DNA of 64,000 nt from Enoplolaimus lenunculus (taxonomy: Eukaryota; Nematoda; Enoplea; Enoplida; Thoracostomopsidae). The position numbers were made by a program, and so were the translations under genes. A model generated the notes under the pieces. The model was not told the DNA's origin. It ran no database searches and saw only the letters and a list, made by a program, of their open reading frames with translations. How positions within the stretch are numbered: the stretch's first letter is position 1; each line of letters starts with the position of its first letter. Below are positions 49,441 to 63,470 of this stretch, piece after piece. The DNA lies in NCBI GenBank assembly GCA_030248215.1, contig JASANG010003331.1:1-64000 (forward strand). The letters are read 5' to 3'.

Positions 49441-49601
49441 GGCCCATGTATCGAACAAGGCTAGAACAGTAGTATAAGCATATTTATAAGCTAAAGCCTA
49501 GGCATAAGGATGAGCCTAAAAAAGTTACTTGGTCTAAAACATAAACTGACTCTACTACAGCCCCGCGGGAAAACGATACGGCCCTGTTCTATACATGGGC
49601 C
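49441..49601 (-). mobile_element. TTAGGC-array MITE, GTATMGA-end subfamily, copy 1
   Basis: The ends are GGCCCATGTATCGAACAAGG and the inverse CCCTGTTCTATACATGGGCC. A perfect 8-bp duplication GTTTCTTT lies at 49,433-49,440 and 49,602-49,609. 161 bp. Confidence 0.92.
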
Positions 49602-49724
49602 GTTTCTTTTGTACCAGTCATATAGGTTTCGTTTGTTGAACTAGAATATTACAGCATGCGGCAAGGTATTGATGTTCTAAGACAATCGTGAATTGTTAAC
49701 AAGGCAGTTACGAACAATTTTGTT

Positions 49725-49910
49725 CGCCAATGTTACTTTAAGGGGCGTAACAGTAGATTAAGCGTATTTCTAAGCATAAGCGGTGCAAAAATGAGTTCCT
49801 AAGCCTAAGCAAAAATTGTAATTTAGAATCAAAAAAATGTAATTTAGAATCTAAACCTACTTTTTATAGAACCACTAGAAATCTGGACGCCCCTTAAAGT
49901 AACATGGACC
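49725..49910 (-). mobile_element. TTAGGC-array MITE, GTTAC-end subfamily, copy 2
   Basis: It starts CGCCAATGTTACTTTAAGGG and ends CCCTTAAAGTAACATGGACC. Flanks ATTTTGTT and ATTCTGTT match at seven of eight. Confidence 0.87.
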
Positions 49911-50072
49911 ATTCTGTTTTGCATACATACTTTTACACCGTGGTACAAGTGCATTGGTTAAAATCAGAGATTTTTACGCGTAAAATAATGCGTTTTTTTC
50001 GGCAATAAACGTTTGGATGTTTGCTTGATCTGAGTACATTATTGGACGATAGCGCAAATTGACATATTCTGC

Positions 50073-50204
50073 GGCCCACGGCCGGAACAGTAGTATAAGC
50101 ATATTCCTACGCCTAAGCCAAAGCAAAAAACTTAGTCTAAAGGTTAAATTGACTCTATTATAGCCCCTCCGGCAAAAGATCCGGCCCTGTTCTATATATG
50201 GGCC
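50073..50204 (-). mobile_element. TTAGGC-array MITE, short copy
   Basis: It starts GGCCCACGGCCGGAACAGTA and ends CCCTGTTCTATATATGGGCC. Flanks TATTCTGC and TAATCTGC match at seven of eight. 132 bp. Confidence 0.85.
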
Positions 50205-51076
50205 TAATCTGCTCGAGCAAAAACGGCGAGTTAACTTCTTATTTTTATATAGTGCGCTATCGGCTGTTATTTATAAGGGCCTGCCCCGCACTAAAGTCTA
50301 AACCAATAGCGCAGGATTCAACGGAATTTCGCTTCCTGCTGAAAGTCCGATGAATTTTAGATGACGCGGATGCATCTAAATTTTAAGATTTTGGATGAAT
50401 TTCGTGATGTTTCGTTTTGAATTGCAGCATATCTGAAACAAAAAATGCTCCTATATACGTGACTTATAACTAATTTTGAACGTAAAAATAACGTTTTACG
50501 TTATTTATATAACGCATAAAGGACATTTTTACCGGAAACGGATATCCTGTTACACCCTGTCAAAATGTGACTGCAATTGAAACCTTAAGTTTTACCTTAA
50601 ACTTAAAAATCTATTTCATAACAGCATGCAGTGATGCCTAGCCCCATAAGTTTTCAAACATAGCTCGATATTTGGTTGAAAAGTATCCTTATTGTTGCAG
50701 TGACAACGACACTTCATAGAATTTTTCATAGGACTTCATATTTGAAATTTTAAAATGCTACATGTGATTTATTGCATTTCAAATGCCAAGCTGAACCAGT
50801 GCTCTGAAAATTGGCAGGCCTCCATTCATAAAGTTTTATAGCGTTAGTGATCGCTAAGTCAGCTATAAAAACCATTTTTACTGTAACTGTGAACAATACA
50901 GACAAACATTTTGCAAATACACTTTGCTCTTATTAAGTAAATGAATTACTAAAACTTAAGTTTTAAGCCTGCTATGGCGGAAACCAAATCCTAATCTCGG
51001 TCGCCCAATGGGCAGGACCTCAGAATCACAGAATCAATGATGTCACGATGACCCAATCTAGTATGCCGCCTTATGA
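50205..51076. other. Intergenic stretch, no gene seen
   Basis: AT-rich sequence. ACCGGAAACGGATATCC and TTACACCCTG at 50,531-50,561 look like the right end of a CAGGGTGCA-type element whose left part is not visible. Confidence 0.5.
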
Positions 51077-51240
51077 GGCCAACGTAAAGATCAGGGGCGG
51101 AACGTTTTTTGTGAGACTGCAATAGAGTAAGCTTAAGTTTTAATTACTTTTTTGCTTGGCTTAGGCTTACGAATATGCTCATTCTTACGCTTACGAATAA
51201 TGCTTACAATACTGTTCCGCCCCTATTCTTTACATTGGCC
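51077..51240 (+). mobile_element. TTAGGC-array MITE, copy 11
   Basis: The ends are GGCCAACGTAAAGATCAGGG and the inverse CCCCTATTCTTTACATTGGCC; few hexamers. No matching flanks. Confidence 0.82.
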
Positions 51241-52642
51241 CGTTTTTGAAACTTGTACAGGACGATGTGCCGGCAATATTGCACCCAGCTTAAATTTTTA
51301 CATCGAATTTATGTAAACCAGTAAATGTTACAAATTTCGGCAGTTGAACAATGTTTTCAACAAAACACAGTAACGCCAATATAGGTAATTTACCAAAACA
51401 GAGCCAGAATATACTTTACATTTTGAAACCTGTTTTGACTGCGAATGTATCAATTCAGTTTCTGCGTGTAATTCGAAAGATTAAGAGCTTTCAAATTCCG
51501 CGCAATAATCGTCCTAACTGAAGACAATCTCTTTGAAAAGCGACAACTAATTAAAACTAGTTTTAATCGATGGACTTACAGTAAGACATCAGCGTTGTCG
51601 TGGATTAGTAGCTATTTTTATATCTCTAAAACAATGTTCTTGGCTCCAGCAGCTGCGTTACCGGTAAGTATCGAAATAGACCATCACGAAGTGTTGGTTA
51701 GATTTGTACAACAAAAGCAGCCTAATTCAAAAACCGACCCAAACAACTAATACACATTAAATGCCATTGCAAATCCAAAAATAGCCCGCATTTAGCCCAA
51801 ACAAAAACACACAGAATAAATATTGCGATCAAGTAAGTCTGTAGCATCCAAAAATATTTCAATATTTCGTTGTTTCATCAAATTCATTCAAAATCTACAA
51901 CTAACACTGCACCCGTTAAAAGCACTGCCGATCCTTAATGCGAATACGACAAATATCACCGGTTCGTCTGTGAATTGGAAAGAGATCATTTAACATCAGG
52001 TCGTGAGTGCGAGCAACAACTCACCAAGTGCTGTTAGGCATGACCCCACAAGCAAATGCATACTTCATACGGTTATTTATAATACAGAACCCCATATATA
52101 TAACAAGATATTATAATATAACAACGAGCAGTTATCAAATAAATATCACATAACAATTTTAGCCATTTCGCTCTACCAAGCCAAACACACCAATACGCGA
52201 CAAGTGCCAAGTCAGGTCTCTGAAACGGAATAGAATAATTACAAGCTGGTTGAAAGGCCACAGGAACGGAATATAACGAAACCGGTTGACTTGAAGTTGC
52301 TATTATTTCCTTTGCTGTAGAACGTTTGCCAGCCTAAAACACCAAAATAATGTGTAAGCGGATTCCCGACTAAAACCTAGAGTGTTGGCTAGAATTTCAT
52401 CTACAACACAGCAACTGAACAAATTTGTAATACAGAAGCATTTTAACACTCCTCCAAACTATAACCAACTGTCGCCACAACAATATAATGCAACTGTTCA
52501 ACACTCTGAATTTAACTAAACCAAATCAATGTATAATATATTCCGGCGATTATCAAACAGTATTTTTGTTTCTTGTGTATACCTTACTGGTTTGAAATAT
52601 AATAATAAATAAAAACAAGATAGATTAAAAAAGCAAAACGTG
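51241..52642. other. Region downstream of ARL1, no gene seen
   Basis: It may contain the ARL1 3' UTR and possibly a short terminal exon. No minus-strand AATAAA was found close to the ARL1 stop. No clear repeat. Confidence 0.5.
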
Positions 52643-54188
<1,546 letters not shown>

Positions 54189-55783
54189 TTCAATACTAAC
54201 TGCTCTGTGCGATTATATACCAAAATATTTCAAATATATTTTGCCAATAAAGCGTGCCTATAACAGAGAATAAAGAAGAACCATTTCTACTGTCTATCCT
54301 TCGGTTTTTACATAAAGATATTAATAACTCTTGTCAATCACCGCAACGTGTATGCCTCAATGATCCCTAGCTATGGTATTTCGTATTTTGTAACTACTGT
54401 ACATATTTTAGTTCATCATCTAATTCATATTTCAACAGTTTCAAAGACACTAATCACACAATAAAAGAATATTGCCTTAAAAATAATATTGTGTTGGGTT
54501 GTTACGGGGTAAATCATGGGAACCTCTAATATTCATAACAAGCTTTAGGCAGAATAATTATCATAAATCTGAAACAGAAAACCATACACATTGCTGGACT
54601 CTGTGCAGAGTTTGCTTAACACATCGGGTAAGCAAAAGTGTATGATATGTGCATTGCGAATGTGATGCAGTGCACTGTATTTTTGCTATCTGGGAGCATA
54701 CATGTCCACACACGCGTCCATACTAGCAGCAATCGCGGCTTACTAAGTGTTGTAGAGGTAAGCGGTTCATTTAAGGACAGGATCCACTTGCTTGAAGGTT
54801 GAACCCCGCTCCGTACACCTGAAATAAGGTCTATTATCTACCATTAATGCGACATAGCTAGTGCAACAGTAAATAAATACTATGTATTTTTAAGTGAAAA
54901 TATTTTTTCATCACCGTAGCTTGATACGTATAATAAGTCGTTGAAAACCAGTTAATTATTTTCTTAAGCCCCATTCATATTCTTAACTTTAGGTCCAAGT
55001 TTCCAGCTGTAGAAATCTCCACTCGTAAATAGGGCATTATAAAATGCTGTCCAATCATGCGATATTTATATAGTTCTCATTCACAATAGACGTTGTAAAA
55101 TACCGAACAAATTTAATATTTGAATTAATCCAAGGTTTTAAATAAATTTTTAAGGTCTGAACTAACTCAGAAGTGCTTTATGCCGTTTTAGATTGGCCAA
55201 TCAAAATACAGGAGCATTACACTGGCAACTGCGTTCATACGTGGAAATTAAGTTTAGTAGCACGAGCACCAAACTTGTACGTGTAAATAAGGCTTAAAAA
55301 GGCTGCACTAATTCGAATTCCTTGATTGCAGAATGGCCCATCAGAATGCAGATCAATAAGTTCAATCAACAGACAACCAGGGTTTAACGGATATTTATGT
55401 ACAAATTTCAACCAAAAGTTCAACTTAATCACGCTAATTTAGCAACACTTCTTAATGTGTTATGATTTATTTCTACAAGGGTCTTACTATTAACGGGGCT
55501 TCTCGCAGTACTGTTATTTATCGTTTCTGACAAAATTCACAGCTAAATATTATGACAGGTCATAAATAATAATATAATACAGAATCATGTTTTACTTTTC
55601 GGCAATAAATATCCGGCAATTCAGAATACCGGAGCCGAATATCGTTTTTGCCATAGCCGGATATGCGGTTGAAACCTAAGCCTTTTGTTGTGTGCGAGTG
55701 TGGAGTATGATTTGTGTTAACACTCATTCACATACGCGATTTATATACGTATATGATATGTGTTATTAGTCAGATTTTTAATA
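54189..55783. promoter_or_regulatory. Divergent intergenic region between ARL1 and parvin
   Basis: About 1.6 kb separates the two start codons, and the genes point away from each other. No ORF or clear MITE lies here apart from a CCGGAGCCG patch at about 55,610-55,670. Both promoters should lie within it; no TATA box or other motif can be assigned with confidence. The four-base ARL1 coding exon means its 5' UTR lies just right of 54,188. Confidence 0.5.
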
Positions 55784-58700
55784 ATGTCCACAACTGGTAG
55801 TGTAAACCGTTCAACGAGCGGGACGATTGGTCGATCTGCTAGTGGGACTATCGCAAAAAAAGAGAAAACTGATACTTTAATGAGTAAAGTTGGGACACTT
55901 GGCCGAAAAAAGAAAACGAAGGAAGAGGAAGAAGGTATATTCAAAACATATTAAACAACTTATAAAGTTCTTTGTTTACATTAATACGTATGTAAGCGTT
56001 GTAGCTCTGTAAATTGGAGAATTATACGTGATCAAATGTAGGGATGTGCCGATTAATCGGCATCGGTAATATTCGGCACTTTTCGTGAGTATCGGCAATG
56101 GCATCGGCTCTGCAGAAAAATTGCCGATTCTTTGTCGGCACATATAAGTCAGTTGGAATGCTATCAATTTCATTTCTGGGCACATATCAGTGTGTGTGGT
56201 CTGGCAGACTCTCACCTCTTTTGCGTTTGTGTTTGAACAGATTAATTGAAATGAACCGTTCTCATAAAATTGTAATCGTTTATGTTGCTTAGGTTTTAAG
56301 CCCTCATATACTGATGTAATGTAATGTTCTATCTGTTTATTAAGCATGGTTTACTACAGTTGGAATCGGTATCGGCATCGGTTCGGCATCGGCAAAATTT
56401 CAAAATAAAGATCGGCATCGGCAAAAATTTTGGTATCGGCACATCCCTAATCAAAAGATTAATTTTCTCATACATATTCTTACATATATATGTAAGATAG
56501 TTGATATATGTATTCTTTTTATTGTTGGTTATGCGACACTGTGTTTCATATGTGGAATATGACCGGCAGCATCTAATCAAATAAACTAGAGTGTGTAAGT
56601 AATTGAATTACCATATGCCTATACCTATATTTTTGAAACCTATTGTTTATTTAGCTGAACTTGTTGACACCGAAGGCCGATATGCTATTGATTGTCCCAC
56701 AGTTCGATTTCCACTAGAAATCAATCCGGAAGATTGTCATTTGGGTTAGTTGGTCGCAGTTTTCGCTGTTTGGCAATTGGATTTCATAATGGTCATTCTA
56801 ATTACCTATATGTAGGTGATAGATCCAGTCAATTATATTACGTGTCTGTTAAACTTGTTTAAAATATATAGTGGTTTCGTTATTCCCTCTGGTTTTACGC
56901 GATATCAGGCTCCCCTTTCCTACCAAAAGTAATAGCTTTACTGTCACAGCTCACATACGTACATACTAATATTATCACGTAGCTAACTAATTTGAAAGTA
57001 TATATTACTAAACACAATATTTAAATTTCTCATGCCGGAAAACGCTAATGCCAAGAGCGCACAAACGGTTAATGCAAATTAGCTGCGTTCCAAAAGGAGC
57101 TGAATTTTACCGGAAGAGAAGCAGGAACAGGAATTGAATTTTGCAGGAATTCTGGTTGGAACAGGAATTCCGTTGTTAGCTAGTATTTGTCGGCTTCAGA
57201 TGATTTTAAACAATTTTTAGATACCTCACGTCCAGCAGTGGCTATAGCTATTAAAATGCTTCGGGAAACTACGAGTTTCGCTCAACAATAAATACCTACT
57301 TCTAATACGCAGTTTCAGACTGTTTTGCGCAAATTATAATTTTTCATTGTTGCTTCATTTTAGAAGAAGGCGAAGAACGTTACATGGTTTCGCCAGAATC
57401 CCGAGATGATCCAAAAGTTCAGGAAGTAATTAGGGTAAGTTGCACGGACCAAACCGTATTCCTAGTAAAAGTTGGTGGCAACGGTCAAAAAAGTTATGCT
57501 TGTGCAATTAGCTTATCTACGTATGTATGATATCTCATTATTAAATTTCAGCTTTTAATTGATTGGGTTAACGACGAAGTTGCTTCTCAGCGCATCGTTG
57601 TTCGTGACATTGAAGAAGATTTCTTTGATGGCCAAGTCATTCAGAAGTTAATAGGTTAGTTTTACTTTTAATAACGTTTCGCGGCCAAACTTTTTTATGA
57701 ACACATCAGAGAATCAGTATTTTTGTTTTAAAAAAATTTCATGTTTGGTTTGGGAAATTTATTTTTCAAAATTCGAATTTTGAGCGACCTTTTTGCTTTG
57801 CCAATTTATTCTGGTGCAAGAGTATTATCAAATTTTGCTGTTCGAATCTTTATATGTAACAACAAGATATGAAAGATGTACGTACTATAAACAGAATAAT
57901 CAGTGTTCTTTTATTGCATAGAACATACATATATTATAGGCTGTCAAACTTACATTCTGATATTGTACACCGTTGATCTTAGCACTCTAACAAGACTGTG
58001 GTGGCTTTCAAAAATTATCATGACCGGAGCATTATCCATTTTGTAAATTTAAAGTATTTACTCAATTCACACATTGGGTTGGCGCAACTGTGCTTTACTC
58101 GAATATTTCCTCAAAGTATTGCGTTTTAGAAAATTTAACTCGTGTCAAAGTCGAACTGCCGGAAGTGTCTCAGACTGAAGAAGGGCAAAAACAAAAGTTG
58201 AACGCAGTTTTACAACAGTGCGAAAAAATTATGGCGCAATCGTCGTGGCAGAATCAACGAAAATGGTCAACCGATGGTATGGGCATTAGGGAGTCGGAAT
58301 GAAATTCTAATCAATGAATATGGCTTTTTTTGAAGTTGCTACTAACCTATGGTCTTGATTTATGGTCAAAACAATGGCAATAATTGTGGACTGAAATAGT
58401 GTATATAATTTAGAGAAATATGTTGACTTACTACTGCTTACACAATCTTGAAAACTATGCCTGTGAGCGCTTAACAATTTATGTTTACTTGTGTATTACA
58501 GCCGTAAAATTATTTGGTCAGTTTTTCAATTTTAAAAATTTATGCTTACTTTAGCAATTCATGGAAAGAATCTCGTTGCAACTCTTCATTTGTTGGTCGC
58601 TTTAGCTTTACACTTTCGTGCTCCGATTCGGTTTCCCGAACATGTCATTGTGGTCGTTATTGTGTTGAAGGTATTCTAAATCCAGTATTTTCAAAAAGTT

Positions 58701-61250
58701 TGGTTTTGAAGCATACTATATTTGTCACATGGCCGTGACAGCTGTTTATTGCGTTATGTTGTAATCAACTGCCCTCTGTCATTGGTATCAAAAGTTATAT
58801 GTACTTCACATGCAGTTTGAACTATTGTTTTTCGAGGTGAAGAAATTCAAAGTTTTCGTTCAGTATTATATTAAGCAGTAAAGTGATTTGTTTTGGTTTC
58901 CAACGGTACGGGTAAATATATTTTGTTAGTCGAGGGTTGGGATATAATTCTTACGCTAGCGTTATGTTTTATCTTCATTATTGTGTGTTGTTAATTTTTC
59001 AGAAACAAAATGGTGAATTGAAAATCAAGCATTATCAAGAGGAAATAACAAAAACTCAGGAGTAAGTTGGTTTACCTGCGTAGCAGCAGATATTTTAGTT
59101 ACTTCTATCGGTGGCTAAATGTCAATCCTGAAATTGGGACTATGATAACAGACCAAATATATGTAGGGCTATTATTTTTGAGTGGTTCTGTCATTCTCTT
59201 ATAGCTGATTTATGTATAAAAATGTTGGTAGCTTTTCAAACAACTTGCCGGTAATCTGGGTGACACTGGCTCCAAATTTTAGTAATGCAAGCGAGCGTGT
59301 TTGTCACAATCAGTATCAATATGGCTATACTGTGTTATTGTTTTAGTGAACTTGGTGTCCGTGGAGAAAGAGACGCGATTGATACTTTGTTCGATCACGC
59401 GCCGGACAAATTAAGTACTGTCAAAAAGGTTGGTCACGATAATAGAGAACTTATGAAGCAAGTCACTGTGGGATTGTCCTAGCATTAATCCAGCACTTTT
59501 ATTTTTGTTTGCATCCAAATGTCACTAAATTGATGGATAAACGTATTTTTATAACTTGGCAATTATAATATAGCGAAAATTGTGGATTCGATTTTTGGAA
59601 ATAGGCGGTCGCAGTAGCTGATGTGATAATGCTCACATGAATAAAAATATATGCGTCTGCTACAAGATTATATTCAAAACGTGTAGTTATTTCTAGTTGT
59701 CTTTATATTTGCGTAAAAATTGGTTCCATATATTAATGAATGTTTACAGTCGTTGGTTACGTTTGTCAACAAACACTTGAATAAAATCAACTTGGAAGTG
59801 ACTGACGTTGACACACAGGTGAGACAGTGCTGTTTGCTGATATTGTATTGACGACGAATTTTGGCCCAATGTCAGCCATCTTATATGTGTTTGTTTTCAC
59901 ACTGGTTTGATTCTATTGGGAACTAAATTTAAGACGCGGTTTGTTCAGCATCAGCATGGTGTTTATGTTTAGTATTTTTTGGTTTGTTTGTTTATTTGTT
60001 TGGTTGGTTGTTTGTTGATTAATATAGCAGGAGGCTTATTGTTGTTTTTTAATATTTGTGTAAATATATAGTTGTATAATTTCAGTTTCACGACGGTGTT
60101 TACCTGGTGCTGCTGATGGGACTTCTTGAAGGCTATTTTGTGCCATTGTACTCATTTGAATTGACGCCAAATACATTTGAGCAACGGGTAAGACATTTGA
60201 AACATTTTACTTTTGGAAGTGGTTGTAGGTCTACTTTTTTATAAAAGTTATTCTTTCCGTACTCAATATTTTATTGACTATATATTTTTGTTGAATTCGG
60301 ACTTTGCGATGTCGAACATTGAACTTGGTATGTTTAGTAGGAAATATATGGTAAAACGCACGCTTGCTGTGTGTGTGATTGTTGTAATTTTTCGTCGTGT
60401 GGTGTACGCATTTATAAACTTTTGGGTGCTGTTACTCATTTAGACCAAAAATGTTGCATTGGCGTTCGACTTGATGCAAGACGCTGGTTTACCGCGTCCT
60501 AAATCCCGACCAGAGGGTAAGCTGTTCATTGTAGAGTTTTGTGTTTAATGGAACTTGTGAGCGGAATCACAGTAAGCAATTTTATTTTATATTGCTTAGC
60601 TTTAATTTACTTAGCCATATCGGTTGGAAATATCACAGATGATGTTCAGCTTTTACGGTTGTTTCGTTTCGTATTCATGTGCGTATCTAACTTTAGTAAC
60701 AAACTTACGGTACATGGCTAAGCATAGTTGCAAAGCTAAGGAGCGGTGACCTGTTCGACGTGTGTTCGGATTTCCACCGTTTCCAAAGCGAAATCTTCGG
60801 GAAGGGCTCTATACGGGACCATTTAACGTACAATTAATATTGTATCTAGAAGCTTGATAAATTTAGCTTTTGCAATATAATTCACTAAGGTTTTTAATGG
60901 GAATACTTACGAGAACATAATGTTGTATGTATTTTATAAAATTTGAAATTTAAATTCCAGGGCATAGACAAGATTTCAGTAGGGTCAGTATAACCTTAAG
61001 TATGAAAAGTTTTTGACTTCTGTGATCTAGAAGGTTATTCGAAGATATTTATAACTGCTTTCCTGTATTTCAAAACATTTAACAAGGGTATTGTTCTCCT
61101 TGCGTATGCCACATGTATAATATTTTTAGGTTTTGAAATTAATGTGATAATTTAATGTTTTGTCTGTTAATTTCAGATATTGCCAATCAAGATCTCAAGT
61201 GCACTCTGCGAGTCGTGTACAATTTGTTCAACAAATACAAACATCTTTAG
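55784..61250 (+). CDS. PARV: Parvin (actopaxin/affixin), focal adhesion adaptor
   Basis: Twelve coding exons: 55784-55934, 56655-56744, 57364-57434, 57552-57654, 58130-58276, 58555-58670, 59003-59061, 59347-59428, 59750-59818, 60086-60187, 60444-60516 and 61177-61250. They total 1137 nt (378 residues, close to the 364-372 of vertebrate parvins). Residues 1-50 are a Ser/Thr-rich then Lys/Glu-rich tail (GRKKKTKEEEE), followed by PLEINPEDCHLEEGEERYMV. The first calponin-homology domain spans about 97-205 (LLIDWVNDEV, FFDGQVIQKL, HLLVALALHFRAPIRFPEHV) and the second about 250-376 (RDAIDTLFDHAPDKL, TFVNKHLNKINLEVTD, DGVYLVLLMGLLEGYFVPLYS, LRVVYNLFNKYKHL). The second CH domain of parvins binds ILK and paxillin LD motifs in the ILK-PINCH-parvin complex. 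This looks like the single invertebrate parvin; alpha versus beta cannot be assigned. The ATG chosen begins MSTTGS and precedes the conserved part. Confidence 0.95.
56039..56449. mobile_element. hAT-like MITE with TAGGGATGTGCCGAT ends, parvin intron 1
   Basis: It starts TAGGGATGTGCCGATTAATC and ends ATCGGCACATCCCTA. Flanks ATCAAATG and ATCAAAAG match at seven of eight. Sub-terminal GGCATCGG repeats; 411 bp; no transposase. Only one copy was seen in the window. Confidence 0.88.
57095..57190. repeat. Dispersed repeat rich in GGAACAGG, weak copy 3
   Basis: GGAACAGGAATTGAATTTTGCAGG resembles the cores at 12,150 and 28,800. Parvin intron 2. Confidence 0.5.
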
Positions 61251-61379
61251 TCAATTATAGTCGTCAATTAAGATTCGGAGCTACATGAATCGCGTGCCTT
61301 AAAGTATTGAAAACGTTTATCAGCCTGTTTAGCCCAAATTACTAGCGCTTCTTGCCTTATTATTTATGATCTTTGCGCC

Positions 61380-61385
61380 ATTAAA
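61380..61385 (+). promoter_or_regulatory. Candidate poly(A) signal ATTAAA, parvin
   Basis: A common variant hexamer 130 bp after the parvin stop. Confidence 0.4.
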
Positions 61386-61429
61386 TTGTAGAAGAGAATC
61401 TTATGTTAGACTGGTTGTCTTAGGTCAAC

Positions 61430-61650
61430 AAAACTTGCCAGAACTAGAGGAGAGGCGAAATTAGGTAGTTATGTTTAATTTGTTAATTTTAGCAAATATC
61501 AGTAATGTGTAGTTAAATAGATTGGTTTTACGCTTATATTTTAGAAATCTCGGCAATTCTTTGGTCAAAATTGTGCCAAAAGTTAAAGAGAAACTCGCAA
61601 ACAGATTAATTTTGTAAAACTGAGCAAAATTTTGTTACTGAATAACATCA
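61430..61650. mobile_element. CAGGGTGCA-family interior fragment
   Basis: It matches 8520-8740 and 62,545-62,760 (GAGGCGAAATTAGGTAGT, TTTTACGCTTATATTTTAG, AATTGTGCCAAAAG). Both ends are missing or diverged. Confidence 0.65.
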
Positions 61651-61779
61651 CTGGGTCACTTGACAGTATATATCCTCATCAAACGGTGTAGTTGTAATTA
61701 AATGATGTGCTGTTTGCTTGTTTGTTTGCTGCTAGACTGCAAAGTGTGCTGTGTTAATATGTGCTTTATAGAATTTTTT

Positions 61780-61845
61780 TTTGCTTAGGCGTAGGAATAT
61801 GCTTATACTACTGTTCCGGCCCTGTTCTATACATTGTCCTATCAG
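61780..61845 (+). mobile_element. TTAGGC-array MITE, right-end fragment
   Basis: TTGCTTAGGCGTAGGAATATG leads to CCCTGTTCTATACATTGTCC. The left part is absent. Confidence 0.6.
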
Positions 61846-62519
61846 ATTCGGTAACTATTAATGATTTAGGATAAGGATAATCCCGATCAAAGTCTGTTTG
61901 GTGCATGTTTTTGTAAAGCATGTTTTCGTATGAGTTGCGGATTTCTAGAAATTAATTGTTGCCGAAAATTTGCCTTCATGCGACCGATGCGTTTTATTTA
62001 AGGTGTTTATTCTTTTTCACGACATCACTACATTTAGTAAATTTAGTGTCAATTTTAAATGAGCTGATATAAGGTTGTAACTCGATTAAATATAAGTGCA
62101 AGTTTTCGTTAATATAGAAATGCCTGATGCGGGATTCACGTTGTAACCGTTGCAGGTGGGACACGGTTTGTCCCATGTTGATTCGACGTCAACGTGAAAT
62201 TCGGAATCTTATATCGGGTCGACAGACAACTGTAATGTCATATGACATTAGCTTACAAACCAGCGCTCTCAAATGATCAATGTGTACAAGGGACGGTATG
62301 TCACGTGATACTGTGGGACATTTATGCGAATATCATTTTAAGTATGCTTTAAAGATTCGAACTCAAATTCATTTGGTCCTGGAGTCATTTTATGCTCTAC
62401 AATTAGGCAAAATGTACGTTTATGGACTCTAAGGGACTCTATCTGTCTACAGACTCGAATATGGGATACGGTTTCTGGCCAATGTTACCCAAAAGGCCAA
62501 CCTATTTTCCCGGTGTAAA
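61846..62519. other. Intergenic stretch, no gene seen
   Basis: A fragment related to the interior of the 7915 element lies at about 62,340-62,470 (TGGTCCTGGAGTCATTTTATG, GGGACTCTATC). No ORF of interest. Confidence 0.5.
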
Positions 62520-62857
62520 AGACTGAAGCCGGATGTCAACGAAACTTGCCGGAGCCGGAGGTGAGGCGAAATTAGGTAGTAACGATGATGGTTAACTAGT
62601 TAATTTTAGCCAATATCTGCAATATATTGTTAATTTGTTTGGTTTTACGCTAATTTTCTGCGAATTTTCGGAAATTCTTTCTTGAAAATTGTGACAAAAG
62701 TGAAACGAAACGCGTTCAAACAGATAAATTTTGCAAAATTATGCAAAATTTTACAATCAAAATTGCCGGAACCTCTAGCAAAAATTTTAATGGAGCAGGA
62801 GCCGGAGACCGATTTTATGCCGGAGCCGGTGGCAGACCTCCGGTTGTAAGTACCCTG
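62520..62857. mobile_element. CAGGGTGCA-family hAT-like element, left end lost
   Basis: It shares the interior of the 8459 element (GCGAAATTAGGTAGTAA, AATTGTGACAAAAGTGAAACG) and ends CCTCCGGTTGTAAGTACCCTG. The left CAGGG end is not recognisable. Confidence 0.72.
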
Positions 62858-62936
62858 CAGGACAGCAATGTACAAAAATACACACAACAAATTGCGACAG
62901 TGGAGATAGTTGAGTGGATGCACAAATAGGTATAGC

Positions 62937-63093
62937 GGCCAATGTATACAACAGAGTTGGAACTGTTGTATATATAAACATATTTCTAAGCTTTAAGCCT
63001 AAGCGTAAGTCTAAAAAAAGTTAGTCTAAAGCTTAAACTGACTCTATTACAGCCCAGTCAGAAAACGATCCGGCCCTGTTCTATACATGGGTC
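62937..63093 (-). mobile_element. TTAGGC-array MITE, GTATMGA-end subfamily, copy 2
   Basis: It starts GGCCAATGTATACAACAGAG and ends CCCTGTTCTATACATGGGTC. A perfect 8-bp duplication GGTATAGC lies at 62,929-62,936 and 63,094-63,101. 157 bp. Confidence 0.92.
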
Positions 63094-63306
63094 GGTATAG
63101 CTAGCTTCCTGTTCACACAGTTTCAATTTTTGGAGAAATATCCACGTATCGTTTGACTTTTGAAATGTCTGCAAATTGTTTCAAGCTGGCGAAAAGAATA
63201 TATAAGTTTCATTTGGTCAAGGGAAATAGAGCAGACGTCTTGTAGACAAGTTACAATTATTTATTGTATTTTCTTGTAGCAACGAGACCCTCTCGTAAAA
63301 ATTCGG

Positions 63307-63470
63307 GCCAATAGATAAATCATAGCCATAGCTATACCTAAAGCGTACGGTAATCCTATACCTAAAAGCTTAAGCCTAAACAAAAAATAGTCAAAACCTT
63401 ATAGCTTACTCGATCCATTGTTGATTGTTATGTCGTGTGAAACGATCCGCCTCTAATCTGTAGGTGGCTC
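63307..63470 (-). mobile_element. TTAGGC-array MITE, decayed copy
   Basis: GGGCCAATAGATAAATC, CCTAAA/CCTAAG pieces and CCGCCTCTAATCTGTAGG fit the family layout but with many changes. Confidence 0.55.

Noticed and set aside
52073-52261. Possible last ARL1 exon near a TTGGTAGAGCG string on the minus strand
   Set aside because: LVER-like residues appear, but no AG acceptor in the required phase precedes them.
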